A stretch of DNA of 64,000 nucleotides from Thalassia testudinum (Eukaryota; Streptophyta; Magnoliopsida; Alismatales; Hydrocharitaceae): the NCBI GenBank assembly GCA_037157565.1, contig JAZHRO010000063.1:158894501-158958500 (forward strand), given 5' to 3'. Each line of letters opens with the position of its first letter. The stretch's first letter is position 1. Positions 10,887 through 21,915 of the stretch are shown here, piece after piece. The translations under genes and the position numbers were made by a program. The notes under the pieces were generated by a model. The model was given only the letters and a program-made list of their open reading frames with translations. It made no database searches and was not told where the DNA came from.

Positions 10887-10923
10887 GCGCCATGCTCCGC
10901 GCAAGGTCGCCGGAGCATGGTGC
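10887..10923 (-). promoter_or_regulatory. Second U3 hairpin of element A
   Basis: Arms GCGCCATGCTCCG and CGGAGCATGGTGC pair at 12 of 13 positions around an 11-base loop. It is about 95 bp upstream of the first hairpin in the direction of transcription. Confidence 0.7.
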
Positions 10924-11613
10924 TGGCAGGTTTTGCAGGAGGGACCTGATTGCAAAGAACGAAGGAGAGTTAGGGGCCAAAATGCGAGGGTTCAAAAGTT
11001 GAGGGCCAAAGAGTAAATATATGAGGACCAAAGTGTAAAGTCGGTCAAGGAGGTTTCTTCTTAGGCTCAAGTTTTTATACATGACTAATTAGGACCTAAG
11101 GAATCTGATGGTGAATTTCATTTTCATATTAAACCTTGTTTGACCGGTCAATTTACGCAAAAACCCAAATTAAGTTATTAATTGGGCATGGTTCTCAATG
11201 TAGGTCAAAATGGGTTCTAAAGGCCAAATTGAAGGTTCTAAACCCTAGAGATTATTTTTCTATGAATTTTAGAGGGTTTATTCTATTTTTACTTTGCCTC
11301 GAACCTTGTGAATTGAAGTGGGTTGTTTTAGGGTTACAGATTTATCATTTAGTTTCTTGGAATTGCTGTAGCCCTTGCTAGATCATTTCATCCCACTCTT
11401 ATTCTTATTAAGCTGCTTTGACCTATGTTTGGGCCCTGATTTACCCTGTATGCAGATCATACTGGTAAAATTGCATTTTTACCCCTTATGACTTGTTTTC
11501 TTCTCAAACTCAGGATTTTCTGAGTTAAGCCTTTCCTTGAGATATGTAGGAGCTTTTATCCTTTGTATTAGGTCAAAATGAGCTAGTTATGGCTCATGAT
11601 GAGGTTCTCATCA

Positions 11614-12251
11614 GCTCTCAAAACACTGTAACTGCCACTGAACAACTCTGTCAAACACATACCTATTTTAGTTCAGGCGGCGAACCTGAAACCCTAGAAA
11701 TTAAGGTTGAAACATAAATTTAAAGATCTGAGTGAGTTCCAGATGATGAAGAGACTCTGATTGATGTATTAATTTCTTAGGAGGAAGCTTTAAATAGAAA
11801 GTCGATTTTCGAGCTTCCATAGTCAAACCTGAGTTTGATAATGGTGTTCTAAGCTTGAATTGAGGAATTAAAATGGGTAAGTTGTTTCTGGAATCTTATT
11901 TGATGATCTAAAATCAATTTAAGTAAGCTCAGATGATGTAATGTGTGAAGATTTTGTTCCTACCAATTTGGGTTACTCTCGAACCCAAACCAATAGAAGC
12001 ACTATTTTGTTGAAATTCAAATCTAAAACCTGCCCAGATTGATTAGTTATAACCCTTAGAATTAATCTAAATAGATTAGGAATGCTTTAAAGTGTCTGTT
12101 GCACAAATTGATATCTGAAAATCAATCTCTGAAGTTTTCAGAGAAGAGAAAAGCTTCGCTGCAGGTTCTGTAGGTCTTAAGAACTTAAAATCTATCCAAA
12201 CAGAAGTAGAATTGTTTATATAATAAATACAGACCTTCTAATAAATACAGC
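11614..12251. other. Unassigned AT-rich stretch
   Basis: About 640 bp between the outer end of A and the broken gag of B. I see no coding frame, no LTR ends and no resemblance to the other elements here. The word aataaatacag occurs twice close to the junction with B (near 12224 and 12240). It could be a remnant of another element or of the original sequence. Confidence 0.5.
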
Positions 12252-13069
12252 CATGCCCATTGATAAATAATCTGATATCTTCACAGAGTCCTCGGTAAGA
12301 AGATTGGACTTGTTCCCATTTAGGAACTTCGTGATGAGGGCATTTCCACATGAGATTGAAAAAGCAATCCGATGCCTCATGAAGAGGTTCCACCACATTT
12401 TTTGTGAAATGCGTGATTTGGTGCCTCAAGGAATTAGTGCACCCTACTGGGAAGAATTTCTTAAGGAATTCAGCTTGCAACTCCTCCCAGGTATTGATCG
12501 ATCGAGTCTAAGGCTGATACCAATGGGCAACCTTGTCAATGCCAATGGAAAACCTTGTCCTTCAATGAGAAGGAGAACATTTTCATGAGCAGGGTGTTCC
12601 GATTTTGAATAGTAGGCCCGAGAGTCTAGGCCAGATGTTTCAACTCTTGAATGTACTGGAAGGGGTCATCCAAGCCTAATCCATGAAAGTGGGGGATCAA
12701 GTTGATAATATTCTCCTTCAACTTTGTATCAGGTTTCCCAGCCAGAATTTGCACCTTGGGTTCGATAGCCACATCTATGGGATTGTAGTGATCTCGCATC
12801 TATGGACGTGATCGGGGATTGGCCAGTGCATGAATCAGGTCAGTGAGAGTCTACAATCGGTCCTACAGGTGTTGAATATCACCACCTTCTTGCTCTAGAT
12901 TCTCCATGAAAGTAGAGGATGGAGAACTAGGATTAGATGTAGATGGAACATAAGCGATATCGAATGGATCATAAGAGAACCCAAACAAGCAAGTTGCGGT
13001 CTGACCTCGACGAGTGTGCCTTGCTAATAGAGGTCTCAAGACAAGTCTCAAAGACCTCCTCCTATACAT
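12252..13069 (-). pseudogene. Element B gag fragment
   Basis: Begins with MYRRRSLRLVLRP, equivalent to the MYGRRSL start of A. It keeps recognisable Gag core pieces ([48 protein letters not shown]) interrupted by stops and small shifts. The match to A ends abruptly at about 12252, within Gag, where unassigned sequence begins. Confidence 0.8.
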
Positions 13070-13262
13070 GCACTACAAAAGAGATGAGTGACTGGAAATG
13101 TTCTGGACCCAATCAAGGCACCCAAAATAATTTGATGACTATGGAAGTTCAAGGTAGATGGACCTTCGGATCATAAATTTGCACACTCGAGAATTACTTG
13201 GGTAGCCAGGAAAGGAGAACCCTACAAAGACCCCTACATGATAAAGCGTCCCCACAAGTTAC

Positions 13263-14201
13263 TGAGAGGATGCGCCTGCAATCTTACTTGGCCACAAACA
13301 CAAGATCAAGAGTGATATCGATTGTAAAAATATGGTATAAAAAAAACAATCACACAATATATACAAAGATTTATAGTGGAAACCCTTCCCACATAAAAAC
13401 CACTTCCTAAGTCTCCTAGCTTAGGATTTCCCCAACTAGGCAACGCTAGTTAATCCACTAAAGTACCACTTGAACGAGAGTGGCACAACCTCTTACAATG
13501 ATCCCTTCTCTTACTAACCTAAAGAGAAACATGACAAGAACAGCAACGGATTTCTCCCAACAGCTTGGGACCCGTAATGAAAGCAACAAGTAAAATAAAA
13601 CAATATAATCCTATGGAACCTCAAGGAAAGTCAAACTGAATTTTTGCAGAGGTTCGAATCGACGTGCTTTGGAGAGCGTGAAAATAGAAGTGCAGAAGCA
13701 CTTTGAGAGAAAGCACAAGAGCTCCTTTTCTAGATGGATTTCTCTTCGAAAGTGTATTTTGAAATGAGGAGTGTAGAGCCCTATTTATAGGTGAAAATGA
13801 AGCATATTTGGAATGTTGAGAAAAATCATTCGAACCAAATTAATCGATCAATTACTGATCTATCAAATATTTAATTGGTCAATCAATTGCAGGAAAATCA
13901 GATTTGACCATTAGGCTAATTTGGTCGATCAAGATGATTATTTTGATCGATCAATTCTAATATTTTGGTTGATCAATACTATCTAGATGTTTATTTTACG
14001 ATTTACAAAGGTTTGTCTTTAATCTTAAGGTTCCTTACAGTAATTCTATACTCAAGAAATATAAAAGAGTTACATTAACTAAAGATAATCTTCACTTTGA
14101 TCCACGCGGAAGGTAATTGGCTTAATTTGTGCGAGTGTGATCCTGAAAGATTAGTTCACAATAAAACATAATTTTGTTTCATCAAAACAAAGGTACTTAC
14201 A
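13263..14201 (-). repeat. Element C 3' LTR
   Basis: Starts tgagaggatgc and ends ggtacttaca on the plus strand, matching 15882-16882. It contains a TATA box (13781-13790) and, upstream of it, a shorter form of the GATCGATCAAT repeat cluster seen in the other LTR. Confidence 0.92.
13781..13790 (-). promoter_or_regulatory. TATA box in element C 3' LTR
   Basis: CTATAAATAG on the minus strand, identical to the copy at 16405-16414. Confidence 0.65.
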
Positions 14202-14215
14202 TTTTCCCTCTTTTG
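14202..14215 (-). other. Element C polypurine tract
   Basis: On the minus strand AAAAGAGGGAAAA directly precedes the LTR terminus TGTAAGTACC. Confidence 0.8.
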
Positions 14216-14771
14216 ATGATAACAAATTTACAATTATGCATGCGAGAATAATAAATACCATCATGCATATTTTATATTTCTCCCCCTTTTTGTTATCAAC
14301 AAAAAGATATATCTCAAGTGACTTGTTATTAATCATACTTAAACAAGTAAAATTCTAAGAACGAAATTTACATTTTTCTCCCTTTTTTTAAAGTAATATT
14401 CTATTAAGCATGATGTCAAATTTATCATATGAAAATTATCAAAATCATGATAAGGAGATAATATAATTCATGATAGGCTAACACAATGACAATATCAAAA
14501 TAAAATAAAGTGTTGAGTAAGAGTTATACAGTTCAACATAGATAAATATGCTATCTAAATGATACTAAGAAATTGATCTTGATTCTCCCCCATAAACAAT
14601 GATCCCTTATTAAGGTTTGATTCTCTTTATTCTTCTCCCCTATCAAGTTGTTATTCCAAATTAATTAATTCAAAGCTTAGTCAATTTTATATTAAAAACT
14701 TATTTATAACTAAGCAGATAATAAAGATTGAATTTTCGAAATCATACCTACTAAGGTATAAGGAGTTATAC
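14216..14771. other. Element C AT-rich interior without genes
   Basis: About 550 bp between the end of the gag remnant and the polypurine tract. It is very AT-rich and has no protein motif. This is where protease, integrase and polymerase would be expected; they have been lost or were never present. Confidence 0.6.
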
Positions 14772-15838
14772 CTAATAGCAATAGCCAGGTGGAGGGGGCC
14801 TCCACCAAAAATCTGGCATCCATTGACATTGTTGGTTCCACCATCTTTCATAGCCAAATTGATGATTGCTGGCTTGTTGAAGCTTGCCTCGCCAATTGTA
14901 ATTTCCATGTTGATCTTTTCCATAACCTACAATACAATTTTCTACAAATTTTTTCGGTGCCCATATTCTTTTGAGTCTGTGGCTGTTAATTCCTTTCAAG
15001 TTAGAGGGTCCATTAGACTCTCTTTTGTTGGCCTTTTGATATAAAAATGCATGCCTAATCTTCTTTTGATTCTTCTTTTTAATGTGCTCATATTTTTCTA
15101 CATATGTTCTAGTATAATATTTGAGGTCATTAAGTATGTCTTTAAAGTGAATATATTGTTCCTTGAGATCTTCTACTTTCTCATGGAGCTCTATATTCAT
15201 AACTCTTATTTCATCTAATTCCCCTTTTTTATTTTTTAAATCTAGAGATAAAGCATCTTTTTCATTTTCTAAACTTGAGCACTTATCCTTAAGTTCCTTA
15301 TTTTCCTTCTTTAATCTTTTAGCCAATTTGTATAAATCATGATATGCATCTAATAATTCATCTAAAGTAAGGTCAGAATTTACCTCTTCTTCGCTTGGTT
15401 TTGTTGGCACCATGAGACATAGATGAGTAACTCCATTTTCGTAGTTTCCTTCCTCGACATCTGATTCCGAACTTGAGTTGTAATCATCCCATGTTACTTT
15501 TTCTTTAGTGGTTTCTTCATGCATGACAGAGAGCTAGTTCCATATCTCATATGCACTTTTGAATGAAGCAACTTTGTCAAATTCCTCTCTTGTTAATGCA
15601 CAAAATAGTGCATTCATGGCTTTAGCATTATTTGCCGCTGTCTTCTATTCCTTCGTTAACTCTTTTTCTTATTTCTTCTTTGGCATATATTTGGACTCAA
15701 TGATATGCCAAATCTCAAAGTCCATTGCTTCAAGAAAAATTTGCATTCATCTTTTCAAATAATCATAATCCGATCCATTGAATAGTGGTGGTTGGAAAAA
15801 TGATTGTCCCTCCACAAAACTTGTTTGGGCCATGTGAA
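14772..15838 (-). pseudogene. Element C copia Gag remnant
   Basis: The frame starts with MAQTSFVEGQSFFQPP and continues with a UBN2-type copia Gag (FNGSDYDYLKR, FLEAMDFEIWHIIE, AKAMNALFCALTREEFDKV). Several stops fall where tryptophan is expected. After LSVMHEETTKEK the middle of Gag appears deleted and the frame jumps to an acidic serine-rich segment (WDDYNSSSESDVEEG). A long coiled coil (15410-15080, rich in K, E and L heptads) and a KRIWAPKKF motif near the C-terminal side follow. The last 250 residues are open (15524-14772). Confidence 0.8.
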
Positions 15839-15867
15839 GGTGAGGTGTGATGTCGCCTTCATGATCT

Positions 15868-15879
15868 AGCTCTGATACC
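15868..15879 (-). other. Element C primer binding site (initiator tRNA-Met)
   Basis: TGGTATCAGAGC on the minus strand, two bases from the LTR end at 15882. This is the usual site of plant copia elements. Confidence 0.9.
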
Positions 15880-16404
15880 AAATGAGAGGATGCACCTACG
15901 GATCTTACTTGGCCACAAGCACAAGATCAAGAGTGATATTGATTGTAAAAATGTGGCACAAAAAAAATAATCACACAATATACACAAATATTTATAGTGG
16001 AAACCCTTCCCAGGTAAAAACCACTACCTAAGCCTCCCAGCTTAGGATTTTCCCAACTAGGAAATGCTAGCCAATCCACTAACGTACCACTTGAATGAGG
16101 GTGGCACAACCTCTTACAATGATCCCTTCTCTTACTAATCTGAAGAGAAGCAAGACAAGAACAACAATAATAGATTTCTCCCAACAGCTTAGGACCCGTA
16201 ATCAAAATAACAAGTAAAATAAAGTAATATAATCCTATGGAACCTCAAGGAAAGTCAAATCAGATTTTTGCAGAGGCTCGAATCAACCAGCTTTGGAGAG
16301 CGTGAAAATAGAAGCGTAGAAGCATTTTGAGAGAAAGCACGAGAGCTCCTTTTCTAGATGAATTTCTCTTCAAAAGTGTATTTTCAAATGAGGAGTGTGG
16401 AGCC

Positions 16405-16414
16405 CTATTTATAG
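16405..16414 (-). promoter_or_regulatory. TATA box in element C 5' LTR
   Basis: CTATAAATAG on the minus strand, 50-250 bp downstream of the GATC-rich repeat cluster. Confidence 0.65.
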
Positions 16415-16465
16415 GTGAAAATGGAGCATATTTGGAATGTTGAGAAAAATCATTCAAACCAAATT

Positions 16466-16665
16466 GGTAGATCAATTTTCATTTTCATCGATCAATTAAC
16501 TTAATTGCTGATCAATTGCTGATCGATCAGATATTTAATTAGTCAATCAATTGCAGGAAAATTGAATTTGACCGTTAGGCTGATTTGGTCGATCAATATT
16601 CATATTTTGATCGATCAATTGATTTGATCGATCAATTCTAATATTTTGGTCGATCAATACTATCT
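16466..16665. repeat. Cluster of GATCGATCAAT-like repeats in element C LTR
   Basis: At least eight variants of the self-complementary word GATCGATCAAT lie within 200 bp, spaced irregularly and in both orientations. The 3' LTR (13850-13985) has fewer. It lies just upstream of the TATA box. Confidence 0.65.
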
Positions 16666-16887
16666 AGATGTTTATTTTATGATTTAGAAAGGTTTATCCT
16701 TAATCCTGAGGTTCCTTACAGTAATTCTAGACTCAAGAAATACAAAAGAATTACATTGACTAAAGATAATCTTCACTTTGATCCACGCGGAGGATAATTG
16801 GCTTGATTTGTGCGAGCGTGATCCTGAAATATTAGTTCACAATAAAACATAATTTTGTTTCATTAAAATAGAGGTACTTACAATTAC

Positions 16888-17725
16888 AGGGTTTCCCTCA
16901 CCCGACCTTCCTTGTCACTACGGTTCCAAGTAGACCAGAATATGTGAATTGAGCCCTTGAGTCTATTAATTTTAGGCCTATTTGTACCTTTAATTATCGC
17001 TTGATTTAGAAGTTGATTCAAATTGTGACCTAATTTTAGGTTGATTGATTCACAAAGTGAACCAACTTCACCTCACCTGCCCTAAAGTTTAGGATGAAAT
17101 TTGGGTCAAGTCACCCGAACCACCCTATTTTGGTTCTCCAACAGGTTATTAGGCTCAATTTTAAGATTCAAGTCATTTTAGAGCCTTGATTTTAGGATTT
17201 GATGATAGGATCAATTCAATCAAGGGCTTAGGTAGCACACAAAAGTGGGAAGATCTATTTCCTTTATAAATGGCAAGTGTGCACTAGCACTTCAACCCTA
17301 ATGCGAAAACCCTAATTGACTCTATTTCCAAGTCCAATTTGATTCTAAATATGGCACCTTGGACTTCAAACAAGATGAGTAGTCCAAGGTGCTGCAAGTC
17401 CCTCATAGGTGCAGGTAGCAAGGATTGGGTGTTCTGAATCAAATCAAATCAAATCTAATCAAATCATGATCAAATCGAGGAAATCAAGAATTTCTTTCCT
17501 TTATTGATATCTCTAGAAAAATAAGGCAGGGTTGGATTCCTAATTTCTTATTATTTTCTTTTTTATCTTCCCAAGAGAGTTAGGGGATTAGGGAAGAAAG
17601 GGAAGATCACTAACCTACCTCAAGGGTGGTTGCTCTGAGCTTATAATCTTGAGAGTTTTGGTTTACCTCGAAGCAATCAAATAAAGACAAGTTAAAATCA
17701 AATCAGACGAAGATAATAAATACAG
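16888..17725 (-). other. Element B leader segment
   Basis: Continues the leader of B after the C insertion. It begins with agggtttccctcacccgacc, which matches 8117-8136 of A and 33276-33297 of D. It has no coding frame and ends at the left target copy of D (gtggt, 17726-17730). Confidence 0.75.
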
Positions 17726-17730
17726 TGGTT

Positions 17731-20287
17731 GTTATTCGCTCCGAATAGGGGTTTTAAAAATGATATGCCGCAGTATAGCCAATAAAGTGCGAAAACAAAT
17801 AGAATTTATGCTTGAATGGAAATCCGAGGTCGAACGCAGGGAGCAAGTAGCAAATCAATCTCAAAATCACAATTCTAAGTAAAATATATAAGCAATTGCA
17901 ACCAAAACTTGATTCAGAACTATTCAAGAATGATATATCAATAATTCAACTACCAATGTGCAAAAATAATAGGTTAAAATGGTGATTTGAATCACCAAAT
18001 TAACCCTAGACAATTTAATCATAATTATATGAAATGTTTGAATAGTGAATATCAACCAATTTCCATGTCAGTTAATGCCTCAATAATGCAACAATAGCCT
18101 AGAACCGGTAATAGAGGCAAAGGCCTCTCTTCTTCTTCAAGCCCTAGTGAGAGGAATGAGCATAGCACAGAGGCACAAAAGCCTCTCAGAGACTAAGTGT
18201 TGAGAGCAGAGGCCCAAAGGGCAAAAACCCCCTTCCCCCCTCTCTCTTTCTTCTTTCTCTTCTCAAACCTGATTAATCGGGTAACTAAATCTGGATTTGG
18301 GCCAAACCCACCAGTGTGAACGGTGGGTGAGGCGTGCATTGAGGCATGCATGGGGACCTGACCCCCGTGTCTTGGGTGAGGGGTCAGGGGAACGAATTCA
18401 ATCTATCTCACACAGGCAGCTCCTCCTTCCATGATGTGGGACTATCCCACAAGGCTTCGTCGCGTGCGAGCTGCAGCTGATGGATGCTTCAATTGAGGAT
18501 GGAGGGAATGTCTACTATTGCAATTGAGGACTTGGAGGGAAGCCTGGAGGTCGTCCGCTTCGATCTGGAGCTGCAGCTGGTTGCTTCGAAGCTTGGAGGT
18601 GAAGAACACACTGGAGAAGGCATTGGTGGCAGTGGCTGTCCGGTGAGGCACTTGAGATCAAGAACACGGGCTAAGTGCCCCAATTAAAATGTTCAGATGC
18701 TTCGCAGGACCACGACGAACTCAATGATGGTGGTTGGAGGGTGTATGGTGGTCGAAGAACATGTGTTGGTGACGGAGAAGATGCTGCAATGGTGGGTTGT
18801 TTGGTGGAGCTATGGAAAGGGTCAATGCCTCAATAAACAGAGGGATTTTGCTCTCTGGAATGTGGCGAAGCTCGTCGAGGTGGAGCAACGGAATTTCATG
18901 CAGTGGAGCAACGGGGAGGCATTGCCAAAGTTTCATCGGAGCGGAAGAAGATGGAGGCGTAGCAAGTGTGTTGGAGGTTGATTTGGAGTGTGAGTGAAAG
19001 AAACGTGATGTAGAAAAGTAGAGGAGAAGGTAGAGGGTCTTAGGGGAGAGGAAGAGAGCCGGAAGGCTCTGGTGTTGGTCAACCGGAGCTGGAGAAGGTG
19101 AAGAAGATGGCGAGGCAGCGACGTCAAACGAGGTGAGGGAACGACCTCCCTTTGGCTAAGGAGGTTCGTGAGGACGAGGGGAGGATGTTGGGCCATCCAA
19201 TTTGATGTTCGGATGGTTGGAAGGGGGAGAACGGAGGTGGTTGCTGGAGCAAAATCCGAAGGTGGCAGGAGAAGGAGGAGGGAGTTTCTCAGGCCAAGAC
19301 TTGCTAAGGAGGTGAGGAACTTGATGTAGGATCATTTATAGGCCATAGAATGGAGTTCTAGGCTTAGGAAACAAGCTCTCAAACTTCGTGCTTTTCACTC
19401 AAGCAGAATACCCTTCCTTTCAAAGAGTTCACATGAGCTTTTGGGAAGGAGTTGGGATCTAAGATCGATCTCATTTGGAAGGGAATTTCATAAGAAATCT
19501 CCGGTTCAAATTTGGGATTGTTTGGTTGAGAATCGAGTGTGAAAATCTTGCTCGAATCTCGTCGGAGCTCAACGTGTTCACAGCAATGGCGGTAGGGACC
19601 TAAATGTGAAGATGATGAAAAAGTTAGGGACCTATTTGTATAGAATTCAAAAAGTTAAGAGCCATTGTGTGATAAAAAGAGTCTGTCTAGACTGGAATGC
19701 AAACTAGGTTAAGGTGATCTCTGATTGGATCCAAATTTTGGTACAAACCTAATTTCAACCCAAGGAATCTTATGGTGAAGTTGGATTTAGGTTTTGACCA
19801 AGTTTGACTAGGTAAATTGTGTAGAAACCCAAATTAGGGCAATTATCTGTCTGAGACTCTATTTTAGGTTAAAATGGGTTCCAATGGTCAAATTAAAAAT
19901 ACCAAACCTTATAGAATATTTTTATATGATTTATAGAAGATTTAGGTGAAATTTATCCTCACCATAACCTCAATAAATTAAGCAGGTCTATTTTTAGGGT
20001 TTCAGATGTCATTTAATTCTCGTAATGCGTGAAAACCCATTTCTTTCTGCATGGACCCCTTTTTGGACTTTTACGATCGTTTGACCTTCAATTCACCTTT
20101 AGAAAAGTCCTTGGTTATTCTGTAGTTGTGATAAGATGACAAAATTGCAGAAATAACCCTATTTTTACCTTTTCTTCTCAAAACAGAATATTAAGCACTT
20201 AGGACCCTCTAATGGTTATGTAGGAGCTCTTATTCACCTTGAACAACCAGAACAAGCTAGTTAAGGCTCATGATGATGTTCCCATCA
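17731..20287 (-). repeat. Element D 3' LTR (2,557 bp)
   Basis: Pairs with 34040-36586. It starts tgttattcgctc and ends ttcccatca on the plus strand. TATA box at 19333-19342. Confidence 0.93.
19333..19342 (-). promoter_or_regulatory. TATA box in element D 3' LTR
   Basis: CCTATAAATG on the minus strand, conserved at 35635-35644 in the other LTR. Confidence 0.6.
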
Positions 20288-20300
20288 GACCCCCATCCTA
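20288..20300 (-). other. Element D 3' polypurine tract
   Basis: The minus strand reads AGGATGGGGGTC next to the LTR terminus TGATGGG. It is a degraded form of the tract in A. A decayed hairpin (TTTTGCTA and its partner) follows at about 20303-20325. Confidence 0.7.
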
Positions 20301-21915
20301 GCTTTTGCTAATCCCTTAGAAGAAATTCTATGAATCAATCCATTATCTAGATCCGATGTAACCATCAGGATGCCCTACTAAATCGTATCTCTAGGAATCA
20401 GATTTTAATACCAACAGTAGACCTAGAGGTACTCAAGTGCCAACCCAGATCCATACTTGACTAGCTTTATCCTCAGTCTGTCATGAAGGTTTCTAAGGCC
20501 TGCAGGAATTATCCTAAGGCTCATTGGACTTAGCGGTTAAAGCACCCGTGCTTGTAACATGGTTAGTCCAGGTTCAATTTACTAGTGCATTTTTGTAAGA
20601 GAGAGAGGGATAGAAGAATACTTTCATTTTCGAAGAGTTTTCTCCCTCTTTTTCTTTTATATTTTTCCTTAAATCCAGCCTCGAATTGGCCCTAAACACG
20701 GTCTGTATCGGATTCCTTGCCCCCACCATCAATCCTCGAAGGGTCCCTGGATTTTAATGTTTCGAGATAACACCACCCATGGCATCCCCTAGAACCTTGG
20801 CTTTCAGCACTTCAGGATTGTACCACCCATGGCATTCTATCGCTAAAGCCAGGCCCTAGCAATCAACATTTTGTAATAATGCCACCCATGGCACCTGAAC
20901 CAGCATAAGGTGCCTACATGCCCCTGGTAGGATATGTAGATACCCTAGGAGACAAGCACCGAGGAGACGATATGTTGTTACGCATCTTCGAGGGGAATTT
21001 CCCACCTTTCCGCATCGGGAACTTGTTCAAATCAACTTGTGTCTTCGAGCCACTCTTAATTCAGATCTTAAGACCATTTTCATAATAAAATAGATTCTTT
21101 TTGGCATGATTTTATCTTTAAGAGCACTGAACCAGACTGTATGTGATTTAGGGTGCTTAAGTTACCGAGTCCCGCAAACCAGAGGTCAATTAACGAGGCC
21201 AAATACTACCAAAGCCTTAGACATAATACATAAGCTTTGCATTTTCCTCAACCTCTTGAGGACTAATTCGGATCTTGACAAGTACATGAGTGTTTAAATC
21301 TCAGAACAAATCCAAGAGGCCTAAGGTCAGTATTCACCATTAATCACTTAAGTCTTAGCCTTCCAGGTCTTAATTCATCATTTGATCCAACCTAGAAGTT
21401 AGGTAAGTTCCATATTATTTTTAAAGGACTCCATTTTTTTCTTTATCTTTTTGCTCCTTTCTTTTCTTTCAATTTTCCTCCCTCCTTTTATCTCATTTTT
21501 CTCTCAAATGGACCTTCTTTTTCTTCAACCTCCATTTTTTTATTTGTGTGAAATTTTTTTGTGAGATTTGATTTTCATGACATTTAGCACTTTAATAACC
21601 CCCCATGCCTACGATTTGCAACATCCTCATTGTAAATTAAGTGGGTTCAAGTTCATCTTAGATCATTCATAAGAATAGGTTCAAAGGGTGGGTGGATGGG
21701 TCGGGGTGACTTTTGCGAACTATTTCAAGCTCTGGTACGTGTACCAAAGGTAGAGTCGACTGTTCTAATGGACGAACGCTAAAGTGTAATATGAGCTTAA
21801 CAGAGAGTTATGTCAAAAGGATTTTGGATTTTTCAAAGAGATGACAGGTTGCCTCCTATTAAGCGCTAAGTTTAACGCCATCAGCTGGGCGCAATAAGCA
21901 CAGGGAGAATGGAGA
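20301..21915 (-). other. Element D non-coding tail
   Basis: Equivalent to 696-2212 of A. It has three tandem units (about 20745-20905), an imperfect TAGGATAT hairpin (about 20929-20950), and a second polypurine tract at 21596-21610. I see no env-like frame. Confidence 0.75.
21596..21610 (-). other. Element D internal polypurine tract
   Basis: AGGCATGGGGGGTTAT on the minus strand, with the same neighbours as in A. Confidence 0.65.

Larger units (their letters stand above)
1..11613 (-). mobile_element. Element A: young Athila-type Ty3/gypsy LTR retrotransposon
   Basis: The order read on the minus strand is 5' LTR (11613-8848), tRNA-Asp primer site, leader, one gag-pol frame, non-coding tail, polypurine tract and 3' LTR (682-1, continuing out of the window). 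The two LTRs align over 682 bp without a gap (offset 10931) and show three substitutions that I could see, so the insertion is recent. The coding frame is open from end to end. The left target-site duplication is outside the window; the right flank begins with gctct. No env-like gene is present between pol and the 3' LTR. Of all copies here this is the only one likely to be autonomous. Confidence 0.95.
8848..11613 (-). repeat. Element A 5' LTR, complete (2,766 bp)
   Basis: Bounded by TG and CA. Read on the minus strand, U3 starts at 11613 with the inverted repeat TGATGAG-AAC-CTCATCA. Two strong hairpins follow (10923-10887 and 10793-10760), then a TATA box at 10688-10680. R and U5 run down to 8848. 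The region 9580-10900 is clearly GC-rich. The part near 9000-9480 is a long CT-rich stretch on the plus strand, and a pure C run sits near 9542-9557. A 13-base segment at 8894-8906 matches the 5' part of tRNA-Asp on the plus strand. Confidence 0.92.
13263..16882 (-). mobile_element. Element C: Ty1/copia relic with gag only
   Basis: LTRs of 939 bp (13263-14201) and 1,001 bp (15882-16882) with TG and CA ends, flanked by gttac (13258-13262) and attac (16883-16887), a target duplication with one change. On the minus strand a 12-base initiator-tRNA-Met primer site follows the 5' LTR and a purine tract precedes the 3' LTR. The 1.7 kb interior holds only a shortened gag; protease, integrase and polymerase are absent, so C could not move without help. 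The first 150 bp of the LTRs differ at roughly 9% of positions, so the insertion is old. Confidence 0.9.
15882..16882 (-). repeat. Element C 5' LTR
   Basis: Matches 13263-14201 with many substitutions and a net 62 bp of extra sequence, mostly in the GATCGATCAAT-rich part (about 16466-16665). TATA box at 16405-16414. Confidence 0.92.

Noticed and set aside
11614..12251. A Helitron or MITE between A and B
   Set aside because: No TC...CTRR ends, terminal inverted repeats or target copies could be found.
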